Below are positions 34,637-43,521 of a stretch of 64,000 nucleotides of DNA, one piece after another. Where the stretch lies: positions 4,712,001 through 4,776,000 of the forward strand of contig NZ_SRRO01000001.1 of NCBI RefSeq assembly GCF_004785795.1, written 5' to 3'. The DNA is from Nocardioides eburneiflavus. Its GTDB lineage: Bacteria; Actinomycetota; Actinomycetes; Propionibacteriales; Nocardioidaceae. Within the stretch, counting starts at the first letter, position 1. Every line of letters starts with the position of its first letter. The translations under genes and the position numbers were made by a program. The notes beneath the pieces were generated by a model. The model saw only the letters and a list, made by a program, of their open reading frames with translations. It had not been told where the DNA came from and did no database searches.

Positions 34637-36393
34637 CAGATGTCGTCCTCGTCGAACTGGGGCGCCAGGTCCCGGGCGTACTTGATCTCGTCGTTGCTGG
34701 TGCCGGCGGCCACCATCGGCCAGACCATCGCGTCGCGGTGGACGCGGAAGTCCACCACGACCGGCTGGTCGTCGATCGCCATCGCCTTCTCGATCGTGGC
34801 GTCCACGTCGCTCGGCGACTCGCACGCCAGGCCGACACAGCCGTAGGCGTCGGCGAGCTTGACGAAGTCGGGGATGCGCTTGGAGTGCAGGTCGGTGTTG
34901 GAGTAGCGCTCGTTGTAGAACAGCGTCTGCCACTGCCGCACCATGCCGAGCGACTCGTTGTTGATGATCGCGACCTTGATCGGGATGTCGTTGATCGCGC
35001 AGGTGGCCAGCTCCTGGTTGGTCATCTGGAAGCAGCCGTCACCGTCGACCGCCCACACGGTGCTGTCGGGCTTGCCGACCTTGGCACCCATCGCGGCGGG
35101 GACGGCGAAGCCCATCGTCCCGAGGCCACCGGAGTTGATCCACGTGTTGGGCCTCTCGTAGCCCACGAACTGGGCGGCCCACATCTGGTGCTGGCCGACG
35201 CCAGCGACGTAGATCGAGTCGGGGCCGGCGATGTCGCTGAGCCGCTCGAGGACGTACTGCGGGGCGAGCGAGCCGTCGGTCGGCGCGTCGTAGCCGAGCG
35301 CGTACTGCTTCTTGACGCCCGCCAGGAAGGCGATCCACGCCTCGTAGTCGCCGTCCGCGCCCTCGGCCTGCAGGCGCGCGACGAGCTGCGCGATGACCTC
35401 CTTGCAGTCGCCGACGATCGGCACGTCTGCGTGCCGGTTCTTGCCGATCTCGGCCGGGTCGATGTCGGCGTGGATCACGAGCGCGCCGGGCGCGAACGAG
35501 TCGAGGTTGCCGGTCACCCGGTCGTCGAAGCGCGCACCGAGGCTGATGATGAGGTCGCTCTTCTGCAGCCCGGCGACCGCAGCGACGGTGCCGTGCATGC
35601 CCGGCATGCCGAGGTGCTGGGCATTGCTGTCGGGGAACGCGCCGCGGGCCATCAAGGTGGTGACGACCGGGATGCCCGTCAGCGCGGCCAGCTGGGCGAG
35701 CTCACGGTGGGCGCGGGCGCGGATCACGCCGCCGCCGACGTAGAGGACCGGCCGCCTCGCCTCCCGGATCAGGCGCACGGCCTCCTTGATCTGCTTGGCG
35801 TGCGGCGTCGTGACGGGGCGGTAGCCGGGCAGGTGGAGCTCGCTCGGCCAGGCGTACGTGGTCTGCGCCTGAAGGGCCGACTTGGCGACGTCGACGAGGA
35901 CCGGACCGGGGCGCCCGGTCGAGGCGATGTGGAAGGCCTCCGCGATCGTGCGCGGGATGTCGGCCGGGTCGGTGACGAGGAAGTTGTGCTTGGTGACCGG
36001 CATGGTGATGCCGCGGATGTCGGCCTCCTGGAAGGCGTCGGTGCCGATCATCGACGCGCCGACCTGCCCGGTCACCGCCACCATGGGCACCGAGTCCATG
36101 TGGGCGTCGGCCAGCGGCGTGACCAGGTTGGTCGCCCCCGGACCCGACGTCGCCATGCACACGCCCACGCGTCCCGTCGCCGCGGCGTACCCCTGCGCGG
36201 CGTGTCCGGCACCCTGCTCGTGGCGCACCAGGATGTGCCGGATCCTGGTGGAGTCCATGAGGGGGTCGTACGCCGGGAGGATCGCGCCGCCCGGGATGCC
36301 GAAGATGTCCGTCACGCCGGCCGCCTCGAGGGACGTCACCAGGCTCTGCGCGCCCGTGACCGATCCGCTGCCCTGTCCGCCCTGCTCCGTCAT
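34636..36393 (-). CDS. ilvB: Acetolactate synthase large (catalytic) subunit
   Basis: A 585-residue ThDP-dependent enzyme that makes acetolactate or acetohydroxybutyrate. The N-terminal [19 protein letters not shown] and the catalytic Glu in [14 protein letters not shown], the FAD-binding middle domain, and the ThDP motif [32 protein letters not shown] are intact. ATG 36393 follows a strong GGAGAGAAGGA site. It is the first gene of ilvBNC, preceded by an Ile-Leu-Val leader peptide and an intrinsic terminator, so its transcription likely responds to branched-chain aminoacyl-tRNA levels. Confidence 0.95.
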
Positions 36394-36435
36394 GTCCTTC
36401 TCTCCTGCGTCTGGCTGTCCAGCAACTGAGCCCAT

Positions 36436-36469
36436 AAAAAAGCCCCTCGGCCCGGTGGGCGACGAGGGG
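36436..36469 (-). terminator. Attenuator terminator ahead of ilvB
   Basis: On the minus strand CCCCTCG (complement of 36463-36469) pairs with CGAGGGG (complement of 36443-36449), with an inner GCCC/GGGC stem, followed after one C by six T residues (36436-36441). It lies 27 bases after the leader peptide stop and about 40 bases before the ilvB start. Confidence 0.9.
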
Positions 36470-36496
36470 TGACGCGCGTGCGTTCGGCCGGGGGCC

Positions 36497-36538
36497 TCAG
36501 CTCACGCGTCGCGTGCGTACAAGAATCTCGGTGCGCAT
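36497..36538 (-). CDS. ilvB leader peptide [13 protein letters not shown]
   Basis: A 13-codon frame with ATG at 36538 and TGA at 36497. The three consecutive regulatory codons Ile-Leu-Val are the hallmark of actinobacterial ilvBNC leader peptides; the MRT.ILV start matches that known pattern. Ribosome stalling at any of the three codons under starvation would prevent the downstream hairpin from forming. The gap of about 27 bases to the terminator suits an alternative antiterminator fold. Confidence 0.88.
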   Translation of the reverse strand: MRTEILVRTRRVS

Positions 36539-36634
36539 GCGACAACCGTCGTCGCCGGGGCGGTCCGGCGTCAAGCGAGTGTGACACTCGTCCCAGGATG
36601 TGGAACAGCGGTCTCGGAATGTGGCTGCTCTGGG

Positions 36635-37324
36635 TCAGCCGCGGTCGAGCGGCGTGCAGATGCAGGAGCGGTTGCCGTCGGCGTCCTCGACCACCCAGTA
36701 GGACGGCGCGGCGGCGTCGCTGACCAGGCGTCCGCCGGCGTCGAGCACCGCCCGCAACCGCCGCTCCCCCTCGTCGTGCGGCACCCACACGTCGAGGTGC
36801 CAGCGCTGCTCGGGGACCTGCTCTGGGAGCACCGGGCCGGCGTCGTCCGCGCTCGCAGCGGGCTCCTGGAACCACATCGTGGAGACCTGGCCGCTGGGGT
36901 CGACGGGCTCGCCGCCCTGCACCTCGCCACCGATCAGCGCGGCGTAGAACGGCGCCAGCCGCGAGCCGTCCGCGGTGTCGAGCCCCGGCTCGACCTGGGT
37001 CAGGCCGGAGACGTCGGCCGACGCGCCCAGCTCGGCGGCGAAGCCGCTGATCCGGCGGGCCAGGTCGACGTCGCGACTGGTGATGCCGCCGACGTCGTGG
37101 CTGGACAGCGTGACGATGACCTCGGGGTAGGTCAGCGAGATGTCGGGGTGGTGGTCAGCCTCCTCGGCCGCTGCGCCGATCCTGTCGACGAGCGCGAGAC
37201 CGGTGGCGAAGTCGCCGGTGCGGAAGCGGGCGCGGAGCCGGTTGAGCACCTTGCGCCAGTCGTCGAGGCCGGCCTCGAGGAGGTCGTCGTGGCTGAGCCT
37301 GGCCTTCGGGTCCGGTTCGCTCAT
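36635..37324 (-). CDS. Pterin-4a-carbinolamine dehydratase-like domain fused to a VOC domain
   Basis: A 229-residue fusion. Residues about 1-100 are PCD-like, with the signature EADHHPDISLTYPEVIVTL and HDVGGITSRDVDLARRI that supplies the catalytic histidines of pterin carbinolamine dehydratases. Residues about 115-229 are a glyoxalase/bleomycin-resistance (VOC) beta fold (PFYAALIGGEV..., WHLDVWVPHDEGERRLRAVLDAGG...SYWVVEDADGNRSCICTP). PCD recycles tetrahydrobiopterin in hydroxylase systems; no pterin-dependent hydroxylase is in view. ATG 37324 begins the PCD domain. It lies between ilvBNC and a peptidase gene. Confidence 0.85.
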   Translation of the reverse strand: MSEPDPKARLSHDDLLEAGLDDWRKVLNRLRARFRTGDFATGLALVDRIGAAAEEADHHPDISLTYPEVIVTLSSHDVGGITSRDVDLARRISGFAAELGASADVSGLTQVEPGLDTADGSRLAPFYAALIGGEVQGGEPVDPSGQVSTMWFQEPAASADDAGPVLPEQVPEQRWHLDVWVPHDEGERRLRAVLDAGGRLVSDAAAPSYWVVEDADGNRSCICTPLDRG

Positions 37325-37373
37325 GGGACCGACCCTGCCACGACCCACCGACAGCGACCACCCCCTGACGGGC

Positions 37374-38390
37374 TCAGCCGAGCGTCTGGGTGATCTCGCG
37401 GGTGTCGCCGTCGACGACGACCCGCGCCAGCGCACCGTTGACGAGCGGCAGGTGCGGCGGCACGTGGCCGATCTCGAGGTCCCACACGATCGGCACGTCC
37501 AGGCGCCCGAGCGCGTCGACGACCGCTTCGCGCTGGGTGAGGTCCGGGTGGTCCGGTGCGTTCGTCCGCCCCACGAGCACGGCCGCGGCCCGGTCGAACC
37601 AGCCGGCGAGGCGCATGCCGTGCAGGCAGCGGCAGATGTCGACCGCGTGGTCCTCGCACGCCTCGACGTAGACGACCGTCGGCTCGTCCAGCCCGTCGGC
37701 CCACGCCCGCACGTCGCCGTACGGGGTGCCGGCGAGGTGGGCGACCGTCTCGATGCAGCCGCCGACGAGTCGGCCGGTCACGTCCAGACTGTCGCCGCCC
37801 AGCACCTCCCAGCGCCCCTCCCCCGCGCGCCTCCACTCGGTCGCGCGCGGGTCCTCCTCGAAGCGGACCCAGTCCGTGACCAGTCCGGAGTCCCGCTGCA
37901 CGAACGGACCCTCGCCACCGACGAGGTCGAGCCAGTGCAGCAGCCCGTCGGGGACGGCGTACGGCGTGTCCGCGAGGTTGTCGCCGTGGACGGTGGCCCA
38001 GCCGAGCCGGGTGGTGATCGGCACCATCACGGTCGTGAGGTCGGAGAAGCCCACGAGCCAGGTCGGCTCGCTCGCCGCGAGGAGGTCCCAGTCGAGCAGG
38101 TCCACCAGGTCGATCGCGGTCTCGCCGCCCCACGGCGGCACCACGCAGGCGATGTCGGGGTCGGCGAGCATGCGGGTCAGCTCGGCCGCCCGCTGCCCGG
38201 CCGGCGCGGAGGTGAGGCCGGTGCCGTCCATGCACTCCCCCACCTCGACCTCGTAGCCCCGCTCGCGCAGCCACGCGACGCAGAACTCGATCCGCGTCGC
38301 GGCATCACCCGAGGCCCCGGCGGACGGCGAGGTGACACCGATGCGGTCACCCGGACGGAGGGGGCGCGGGAAACGGAGTGGTGGAGCCAT
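37374..38390 (-). CDS. S66 family peptidase (LD-carboxypeptidase/MccF-like)
   Basis: A 338-residue serine peptidase of the S66 family. The catalytic Ser lies in WLVGFSDLTTVMVPI (nucleophile elbow GFSD), the Glu is in VVYVEACEDHAVDI, and the His in DLEIGHVPPHLPLVNGA. An N-terminal GDRIGVTSPS strand is typical. Members either trim muropeptides (LdcA) or inactivate microcin C-type antibiotics (MccF). There is no signal peptide, so it acts in the cytoplasm. ATG 38390 is the first residue of the conserved N-terminus. It is divergent from the DUF6973-like gene with only 25 bases between starts. Confidence 0.87.
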   Translation of the reverse strand: MAPPLRFPRPLRPGDRIGVTSPSAGASGDAATRIEFCVAWLRERGYEVEVGECMDGTGLTSAPAGQRAAELTRMLADPDIACVVPPWGGETAIDLVDLLDWDLLAASEPTWLVGFSDLTTVMVPITTRLGWATVHGDNLADTPYAVPDGLLHWLDLVGGEGPFVQRDSGLVTDWVRFEEDPRATEWRRAGEGRWEVLGGDSLDVTGRLVGGCIETVAHLAGTPYGDVRAWADGLDEPTVVYVEACEDHAVDICRCLHGMRLAGWFDRAAAVLVGRTNAPDHPDLTQREAVVDALGRLDVPIVWDLEIGHVPPHLPLVNGALARVVVDGDTREITQTLG

Positions 38391-38415
38391 GACCCGATTC
38401 TGACAGTCTGTGTCC

Positions 38416-38868
38416 ATGGGTTTCGGTGACGTGGTACAGCAGGCGATCCACGCGGGCACCGGCGTGCCGCGGCTCTACGCAGCGGCCACGCGGGCGGGCC
38501 TCGGCGCCTCCGGCGCGGTCGAGGTGCTCCGGATCTCGCAGGCGGCCCTGTCCGCCGCCGCGGGCCACGGCCGCGGCGTCCCCGGGCGCTCCAACGCCAT
38601 GCGGCACTTCATGTGGCAGGCCGCGCTCACCGCGCGCTTCGGTGTCGACGCGGCACGCTCGATCGCAGCGGCCCAGGAGGCGGGCAGCACCCGTCGTCGC
38701 GACTCGCGCGTCGACGAGCACAACAACGCGGCCGGCCAGGCGTACGGCGCCGAGCACGCGGACGACCTGGCGACGCTCTCGCCGTCCGAGGCGATGACGA
38801 GCCTGGTGCCCGTGGCGCTGGCGATGTGGGAGGCGGGCGAGCTGGTCTGGGTCAAGCCCAGGTCGTGA
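38416..38868 (+). CDS. DUF6973-like helical protein
   Basis: A 150-residue, mostly helical protein. The pattern NAMRHFMWQAALTARFG followed by RRRDSRVDEHNNAAGQAYG (R-H-x-x-W-Q ... D-x-H-N-N-x-x-G) resembles the DUF6973 family, where conserved His and Asn residues suggest a metal site. I am moderately sure of that match. The ATG is preferred over a GTG two codons upstream because CAGTCT (38404-38409) ends exactly six bases before it. The 3' end overlaps the converging deaminase gene by 17 bases. Confidence 0.6.
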   Translation: MGFGDVVQQAIHAGTGVPRLYAAATRAGLGASGAVEVLRISQAALSAAAGHGRGVPGRSNAMRHFMWQAALTARFGVDAARSIAAAQEAGSTRRRDSRVDEHNNAAGQAYGAEHADDLATLSPSEAMTSLVPVALAMWEAGELVWVKPRS

Positions 38869-39295
38869 GGCCGGCGCGGTCGTGCTCGCCCCCGGGCCAG
38901 ACCGCCCGCACGACGCCGGCCGCCGCCAGCGCCTTGCGGCACCCCGGGCACGGCGGGTCGGTGATGTACGCGGTGGCGCCCTTGGTGTCGCGGGTCGCGA
39001 AGAGCAGCGCGTTCACCTCGGCGTGGATCGCGATGCAGAACCCCGGCGTGCCCGGCCGGTCGTAGTCGCCGAGGCCGGGGACGTCGTCGTAGCCGAGCTG
39101 GCCGCGCGGGCACGCTCCGGCCAGGCAGTCGTCCTCCCCCGGAGCGGCGCCGTTGTAGCCGGTGGCGATGATCCGGTGGTCGATGGTGAGGACCGCGCCG
39201 ACGCGGCGGCGGGTGCACTTGGCCCGCGCGGCGACGGCGGCGGCGATGCCGAGGAAGTAGTCGTCCCAGCCTGGGACCGCGGGGGTCTCGCTCAC
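38852..39295 (-). CDS. Cytidine/deoxycytidylate deaminase family protein
   Basis: A 147-residue zinc deaminase. Zinc ligands are the His of AIHAEVNALLF and the two Cys of DPPCPGCRKAL; the Glu in HAE is the catalytic base. The insert GEDDCLAGACPRGQLGYDDVP is typical of the dCMP deaminase/ComEB group, so dCMP to dUMP conversion is the best guess. The GTG start overlaps the stop of the VOC gene (GTGA), making it the last gene of the kynU unit. Confidence 0.85.
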   Translation of the reverse strand: MSETPAVPGWDDYFLGIAAAVAARAKCTRRRVGAVLTIDHRIIATGYNGAAPGEDDCLAGACPRGQLGYDDVPGLGDYDRPGTPGFCIAIHAEVNALLFATRDTKGATAYITDPPCPGCRKALAAAGVVRAVWPGGEHDRAGLTTWA

Positions 39296-39708
39296 GGGAG
39301 GACGGACTGCCCGATCTCACCGGGGTTGCAGGCGACTTCCCAGCGGAACCCGTCCGGGTCGGCGAAGTAGCCGGAGTAGCCGCCCCAGTCGCGCTCGCTC
39401 GCCTCGCCGACGTCCGAGGCACCCGCCGCGCGGGCCTGCTCGAGGACGGTGTCGACGCCCTGCGTGGTCGCGAGGTTGTGCGACAGCGTGACGGGCGGCG
39501 TGCCGCCGCGCGCAGGTGCGTGGCCGACCTCCGCCGTGAACCCCGTCTCGACCCAGAGGCTCAGCACGACCTTCTCCGCGACCCGGAACATCAGCACCTC
39601 CCCCGGCACGTCGAGCTCCGCCTCCCAGCCGAGCCCCTCGACGTAGAACTTCCGGCTCGCCTCGAGGTCGCTCACGACGAGGGTGATGAAGCTGACGCGC
39701 TGGTCCAT
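39292..39708 (-). CDS. VOC family protein
   Basis: A 138-residue glyoxalase/bleomycin-resistance/dioxygenase superfamily protein with paired beta-alpha-beta units (FITLVVSDLEASRKFYVEGLGW... and WGGYSGYFADPDGFRWEVA). The characteristic terminal Glu in WEVA could be a metal ligand. The substrate is unknown. It starts one base after the GNAT gene's stop and its stop overlaps the deaminase start, so it is part of a tightly packed unit. Confidence 0.85.
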   Translation of the reverse strand: MDQRVSFITLVVSDLEASRKFYVEGLGWEAELDVPGEVLMFRVAEKVVLSLWVETGFTAEVGHAPARGGTPPVTLSHNLATTQGVDTVLEQARAAGASDVGEASERDWGGYSGYFADPDGFRWEVACNPGEIGQSVLP

Positions 39709-39709
39709 C

Positions 39710-40483
39710 TCAGGCCTCCTGCTGGTCGGCGTGCTGGTCGGGTGCGGGCGGGCGGGCAGCGAGGCGTACGCGCTGGCGGCCCGCGGAGTCGAAGTTGCTG
39801 TCGTCGAGCCAGGCGTCGAGGGCCGCGCGGACCCGCGGCCACTCGCGGTCGGTGATCGAGAACCAGTCGGTGTCGCGGTTGCGCCCCTTGTAGACGAGCG
39901 CCTGGCGGAACCGTCCCTCCCAGATGAAGCCGAGCCGGATCGCCGCCCGGCGCGACGCAGCGTTGAGGCTGTCGCACTTCCACTCGTAGCGGCGATGGCC
40001 GAGGTCGTCGAAGACGTGGCGCGCCAGCAGCGCCATCGCCTCGGTCGCGGCACGGCTGCGCTGGAGCTGGCGGCCGAACGCGATCTGACCGACCTCGATC
40101 GAACCCATCGCCGGGTCGATGCGCATCAGCGAGCAGAAGCCGACCGCGCGGCCGGTCTCCCGCGCCACGATCGCGTACATCACCCGTTCGGGGTCGGCCG
40201 CGCCGTCCTCGACGATCGCCGCCATCTCCTCGCGGGTGCGTGGCCGCTCCCACGACAGGTAGGTCCAGATCGGCTCGTCGTCCTCGCGGCACAGCGCGGA
40301 CAACAGGTCCTCGACATGCTGGGGTCCGATCGGCTCGAGGCCTACGCCGGCCCCCTCGAGGACCACGTCCTTCGCGGGCGCGGTCGCCCCGGTCCACTCG
40401 ACGGGTCGTCCGAGCGGCTGGCCGTGGTCGTTGGTCGTCCGGGTCCGGGTCGCCGAGAGCCGCACCCCCACCGGTCCGGTCAT
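39710..40483 (-). CDS. GNAT family N-acetyltransferase
   Basis: A 257-residue acetyltransferase of the RimJ/RimL-like group. The acetyl-CoA region includes VGQIAFGRQLQRSRAATEAMALLARHVF and the C-terminal NAASRRAAIRLGFIWEGRFRQALVYKGRNRDTDWFSI, a strong match to RimJ-type proteins. About 50 residues precede the fold. ATGA overlap with kynU places it second in the unit. The acceptor is unknown; amino groups of proteins or small molecules are possible. Confidence 0.87.
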   Translation of the reverse strand: MTGPVGVRLSATRTRTTNDHGQPLGRPVEWTGATAPAKDVVLEGAGVGLEPIGPQHVEDLLSALCREDDEPIWTYLSWERPRTREEMAAIVEDGAADPERVMYAIVARETGRAVGFCSLMRIDPAMGSIEVGQIAFGRQLQRSRAATEAMALLARHVFDDLGHRRYEWKCDSLNAASRRAAIRLGFIWEGRFRQALVYKGRNRDTDWFSITDREWPRVRAALDAWLDDSNFDSAGRQRVRLAARPPAPDQHADQQEA

Positions 40484-41688
40484 CGCAGCGCCTCCGCGAC
40501 GGCCGCGATGCCGCGCTCGACCTCGTCGAAGGAGGTGGACAACGGCGAGAGCCCGATCCGCAGGCCGCCGGGGTCGCGGTAGTCGGGGATCACGTCGCGC
40601 TCCCAGAGCCGAGCGGTGACCTCGCGCATGCGGTCGTGGCGGAGGGTCACGTGGCCGCCGCGGATCGCCGGGTCGCGGGGTGAGGCGAGGGTGACCTCCG
40701 GCAGCGTCGCGTCGGCGAGCTCGACGGCGTACGACGTCAGCGCGACCGACTTGGCACGGATCGCGTCGATGCCCGCCTCCTCGACGAGCTCCAGCATGCT
40801 CTGCATCGCGACCATGCCGAGGATCGGCGGTGTGCCGGAGGTGAACCTCCGCATGCCCGGCGCGGGCGTGTAGCCGGGCCCCATCAGGAAGGGGTCGGCG
40901 TGGCCCATCCAGCCCTGGATCGGCTGGGTGAGCTCATCCTGCAGACGGGCGTTGACGTAGCCGAACGCCGGCGAGCCGGGGCCGCCGTTGAGGTACTTGT
41001 AGGTGCAGCCGACGGCCAGGTCGACGTCCGACTCGTCCAACGCGACCGGCACGGCGCCGGCGGAGTGGCAGAGGTCCCAGAGCACGAGCGCGCCCGCGGC
41101 GTGCGCGACACGGGTGAGCTCCGGGAGGTCGGCCAGCCACGCCGACCGGTACGCGACGTGGTTGAGCACCACCAGCGCCGTACGCTCGCCGACGGCCTCG
41201 GCGAGCTGCGCGGCGGTCACGCCCGCGGACGTGTCGACCTCGATCCACCGCAGGGTGAGGCCGCGCTCGGCGGCGACTCCCTCGGCGACGTAACGGTCGG
41301 TCGGGAAGTTGTCGGTGTCGATCACGATCTCGGTGCGGCGCGGATCGGTGCGTACGGCATGGTCGACCGCGGCGCGCATCAGCTTGTAGAGCCAGACCGT
41401 GGTCGAGTCGCCGACGGCGCTCTGGCCGGCTGCGGCGCCGAGGGCGATCCGGCCGAGGTCGTCGCCGAGACGCGTCGGGAGCTCCATCCAGCTCTCGTCC
41501 CAGCCCCGGATCAGCCGGCCGCCCCAGTCCTGCCGGACGAACTCGCCCAGACGGTCGGCGGCGGCGGCGACGGGACGGCCCAGCGAGTTGCCGTCGAAGT
41601 AGACGAGGTCGGTGTCGGCGCCGACGAACCGGTCCCGGAACCGGGCGAGCGGGTCGGCGGCGTCGAGCTGTGCTGCAGTGGTCACCAC
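40480..41688 (-). CDS. kynU: Kynureninase
   Basis: A 402-residue PLP enzyme cleaving kynurenine or 3-hydroxykynurenine to anthranilate/hydroxyanthranilate and alanine. VYFDGNSLGRP, the PLP pocket segment TDNFPTDRYVAEG, and DLAVGCTYKYLNGGPGSPAF with the Schiff-base Lys are diagnostic. The start is GTG at 41688 (an adjacent GTG at 41685 is also possible). No tryptophan 2,3-dioxygenase or formamidase is nearby; it begins 47 bases after ilvD and overlaps the GNAT gene. Confidence 0.92.
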   Translation of the reverse strand: MVTTAAQLDAADPLARFRDRFVGADTDLVYFDGNSLGRPVAAAADRLGEFVRQDWGGRLIRGWDESWMELPTRLGDDLGRIALGAAAGQSAVGDSTTVWLYKLMRAAVDHAVRTDPRRTEIVIDTDNFPTDRYVAEGVAAERGLTLRWIEVDTSAGVTAAQLAEAVGERTALVVLNHVAYRSAWLADLPELTRVAHAAGALVLWDLCHSAGAVPVALDESDVDLAVGCTYKYLNGGPGSPAFGYVNARLQDELTQPIQGWMGHADPFLMGPGYTPAPGMRRFTSGTPPILGMVAMQSMLELVEEAGIDAIRAKSVALTSYAVELADATLPEVTLASPRDPAIRGGHVTLRHDRMREVTARLWERDVIPDYRDPGGLRIGLSPLSTSFDEVERGIAAVAEALR

Positions 41689-41735
41689 GGCAACCTATCC
41701 GTCGCTCCGTCCCCGCCCGACCCGGACCGGCGTGC

Positions 41736-43427
41736 TCAGTAGCAGACGGCGCCGTGGGCCGCCGACTGCACGACCTTGCGGTACTTGCCGAGCACCCCGC
41801 GCGTGTACTTGGGCGGCAGCGGCTCCCAGCCCTCGGCGCGCGAGGCCAGCTCGGCCTCGTCGACGTGGAGGTCGAGGGTCATGTTGGCCACGTCGAGCGT
41901 GATCTGGTCGCCGTCGCGGACGAACGCGATCGGTCCCGCGTCGCTCGCCTCGGGAGCGATGTGGCCCACGCAGAGCCCGGTCGTGCCTCCGGAGAAGCGC
42001 CCGTCGGTGATGAGCAGGACGTCCTTGCCGAGGCCGGCACCCTTGATCGCGCCGGTGATGGCCAGCATCTCCCGCATGCCCGGGCCGCCCTTCGGGCCCT
42101 CGTAGCGGATCACCACGACGTCGCCTGCCTGGATCGCGCCGTCCCCCAGGGCGTCGAGGGCCTTGCGCTCGCCGTCGAAGACGCGGGCGGTGCCGGTGAA
42201 GGTCGAGTCGTCGAACCCCGCGCTCTTGACGACCGCGCCGTCGGGGGCCAGTGAGCCCTTGAGGATCGTGAGCCCGCCCGTGGCGTGGATCGGCCGGTCG
42301 AGCTGGCGCAGGATCTCGCCGTCGAGTGGCTTGGGGTCGAGGGCGGCCAGGTTCTCGGCCATCGTCCTGCCCGTGCAGGTCAGCACGTCGCCATGCAGGT
42401 GCCCGGCGTCGAGGAGCGCCCGCAGCAGCACCGGGATGCCGCCCACCCGGTCGAAGTCGGTCCACACGAACCGGCCGAACGGCTTCATGTCCGCCAGGTG
42501 GGGGACCTTCCGGCCGATGCGGGTGAAGTCGTCGAGGGTGAGGTCGACCTCGGCCTCCCGGGCGATTGCGAGCAGGTGCAGGACGGCGTTGGTCGACCCA
42601 CCGAGGGCCATCGCCATCGTGATGGCGTTCTCGAAGGCGGGCCGGGTCATGATCTGGCGCGCCGTGATGCCTTGGCGCAGCATCTCGACGACCGCCTCGC
42701 CCGACTTGTGGGCGAAGCCGTCGCGGCGACGGTCCACCGCAGGCGGGGAGGACGATCCGGGCAGCGACATGCCGAGCGCCTCGGCCACGCTGGCCATCGT
42801 GTTGGCGGTGTACGCCCCACCGCAGGCGCCTTCGCCGGGACAGATCGCCCGCTCGATCTCGTCGACCTTCTCGCGCGTGATCTTGCCAGCCAGGCAGGCT
42901 CCGACGGCCTCGAAGGCGTCGATGATCGTGACGTCCTTGCCGTCGACCTGGCCGGGCATGATCGTGCCCGCGTAGAGGAAGACGCTCGCGAGGTCGAGGC
43001 GGGCCGCGGCCATGAGCATGCCGGGCAGCGACTTGTCACAGCCGGCGAGCAGCACCGACCCGTCGAGCCGCTCCGCCATCATCACGGTCTCCACCGAGTC
43101 GGCGATCACCTCCCGGCTGACCAGCGAGAAGTGCATGCCCTCGTGGCCCATGGAGATGCCGTCCGAGACGGAGATCGTGCCGAACTCCAGCGGGAACCCG
43201 CCGGCCGCGTGCACGCCGTTCTTCACGGCCTTCGCGAGCCGATCGAGGGAGAGGTTGCACGGGGTGATCTCGTTCCAGCTGGACGCGACGCCGATCTGCG
43301 GCTTCTCCCAGTCGTCGTCGCCCATGCCGACGGCTCGGAGCATGCCCCGCGCGGCCGCCTTCTCGAGACCGTCGGTGACGTCGCGGCTGCGGGGCTTGAT
43401 GTCGGGTCCGTCGGCTGCGTGGGTCAT
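41736..43427 (-). CDS. ilvD: Dihydroxy-acid dehydratase
   Basis: A 563-residue enzyme dehydrating dihydroxy acids to the keto acids of Val and Ile. Iron-sulfur cysteines appear in [23 protein letters not shown] and [16 protein letters not shown], and the C-terminal [19 protein letters not shown] is the substrate/metal region. Together with cimA, ilvBNC, ilvE and leuB it fills in most of the branched-chain pathway. ATG 43427 is the standard start. No leader peptide was found ahead of it. Confidence 0.95.
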   Translation of the reverse strand: MTHAADGPDIKPRSRDVTDGLEKAAARGMLRAVGMGDDDWEKPQIGVASSWNEITPCNLSLDRLAKAVKNGVHAAGGFPLEFGTISVSDGISMGHEGMHFSLVSREVIADSVETVMMAERLDGSVLLAGCDKSLPGMLMAAARLDLASVFLYAGTIMPGQVDGKDVTIIDAFEAVGACLAGKITREKVDEIERAICPGEGACGGAYTANTMASVAEALGMSLPGSSSPPAVDRRRDGFAHKSGEAVVEMLRQGITARQIMTRPAFENAITMAMALGGSTNAVLHLLAIAREAEVDLTLDDFTRIGRKVPHLADMKPFGRFVWTDFDRVGGIPVLLRALLDAGHLHGDVLTCTGRTMAENLAALDPKPLDGEILRQLDRPIHATGGLTILKGSLAPDGAVVKSAGFDDSTFTGTARVFDGERKALDALGDGAIQAGDVVVIRYEGPKGGPGMREMLAITGAIKGAGLGKDVLLITDGRFSGGTTGLCVGHIAPEASDAGPIAFVRDGDQITLDVANMTLDLHVDEAELASRAEGWEPLPPKYTRGVLGKYRKVVQSAAHGAVCY

Positions 43428-43521
43428 GGCGTCAGGCTAGTGGCCGCTGCACCGGGCGGACCCCTGCGTCTCACCCGCTCGCCGCGCGTCGAGCCGGTCG
43501 GTGGGTCGGCCGGCCAGGCGG

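Noticed and set aside
43428..43521. A leader peptide ahead of ilvD
   Set aside because: No short frame with clustered Ile, Leu or Val codons followed by a terminator was found.
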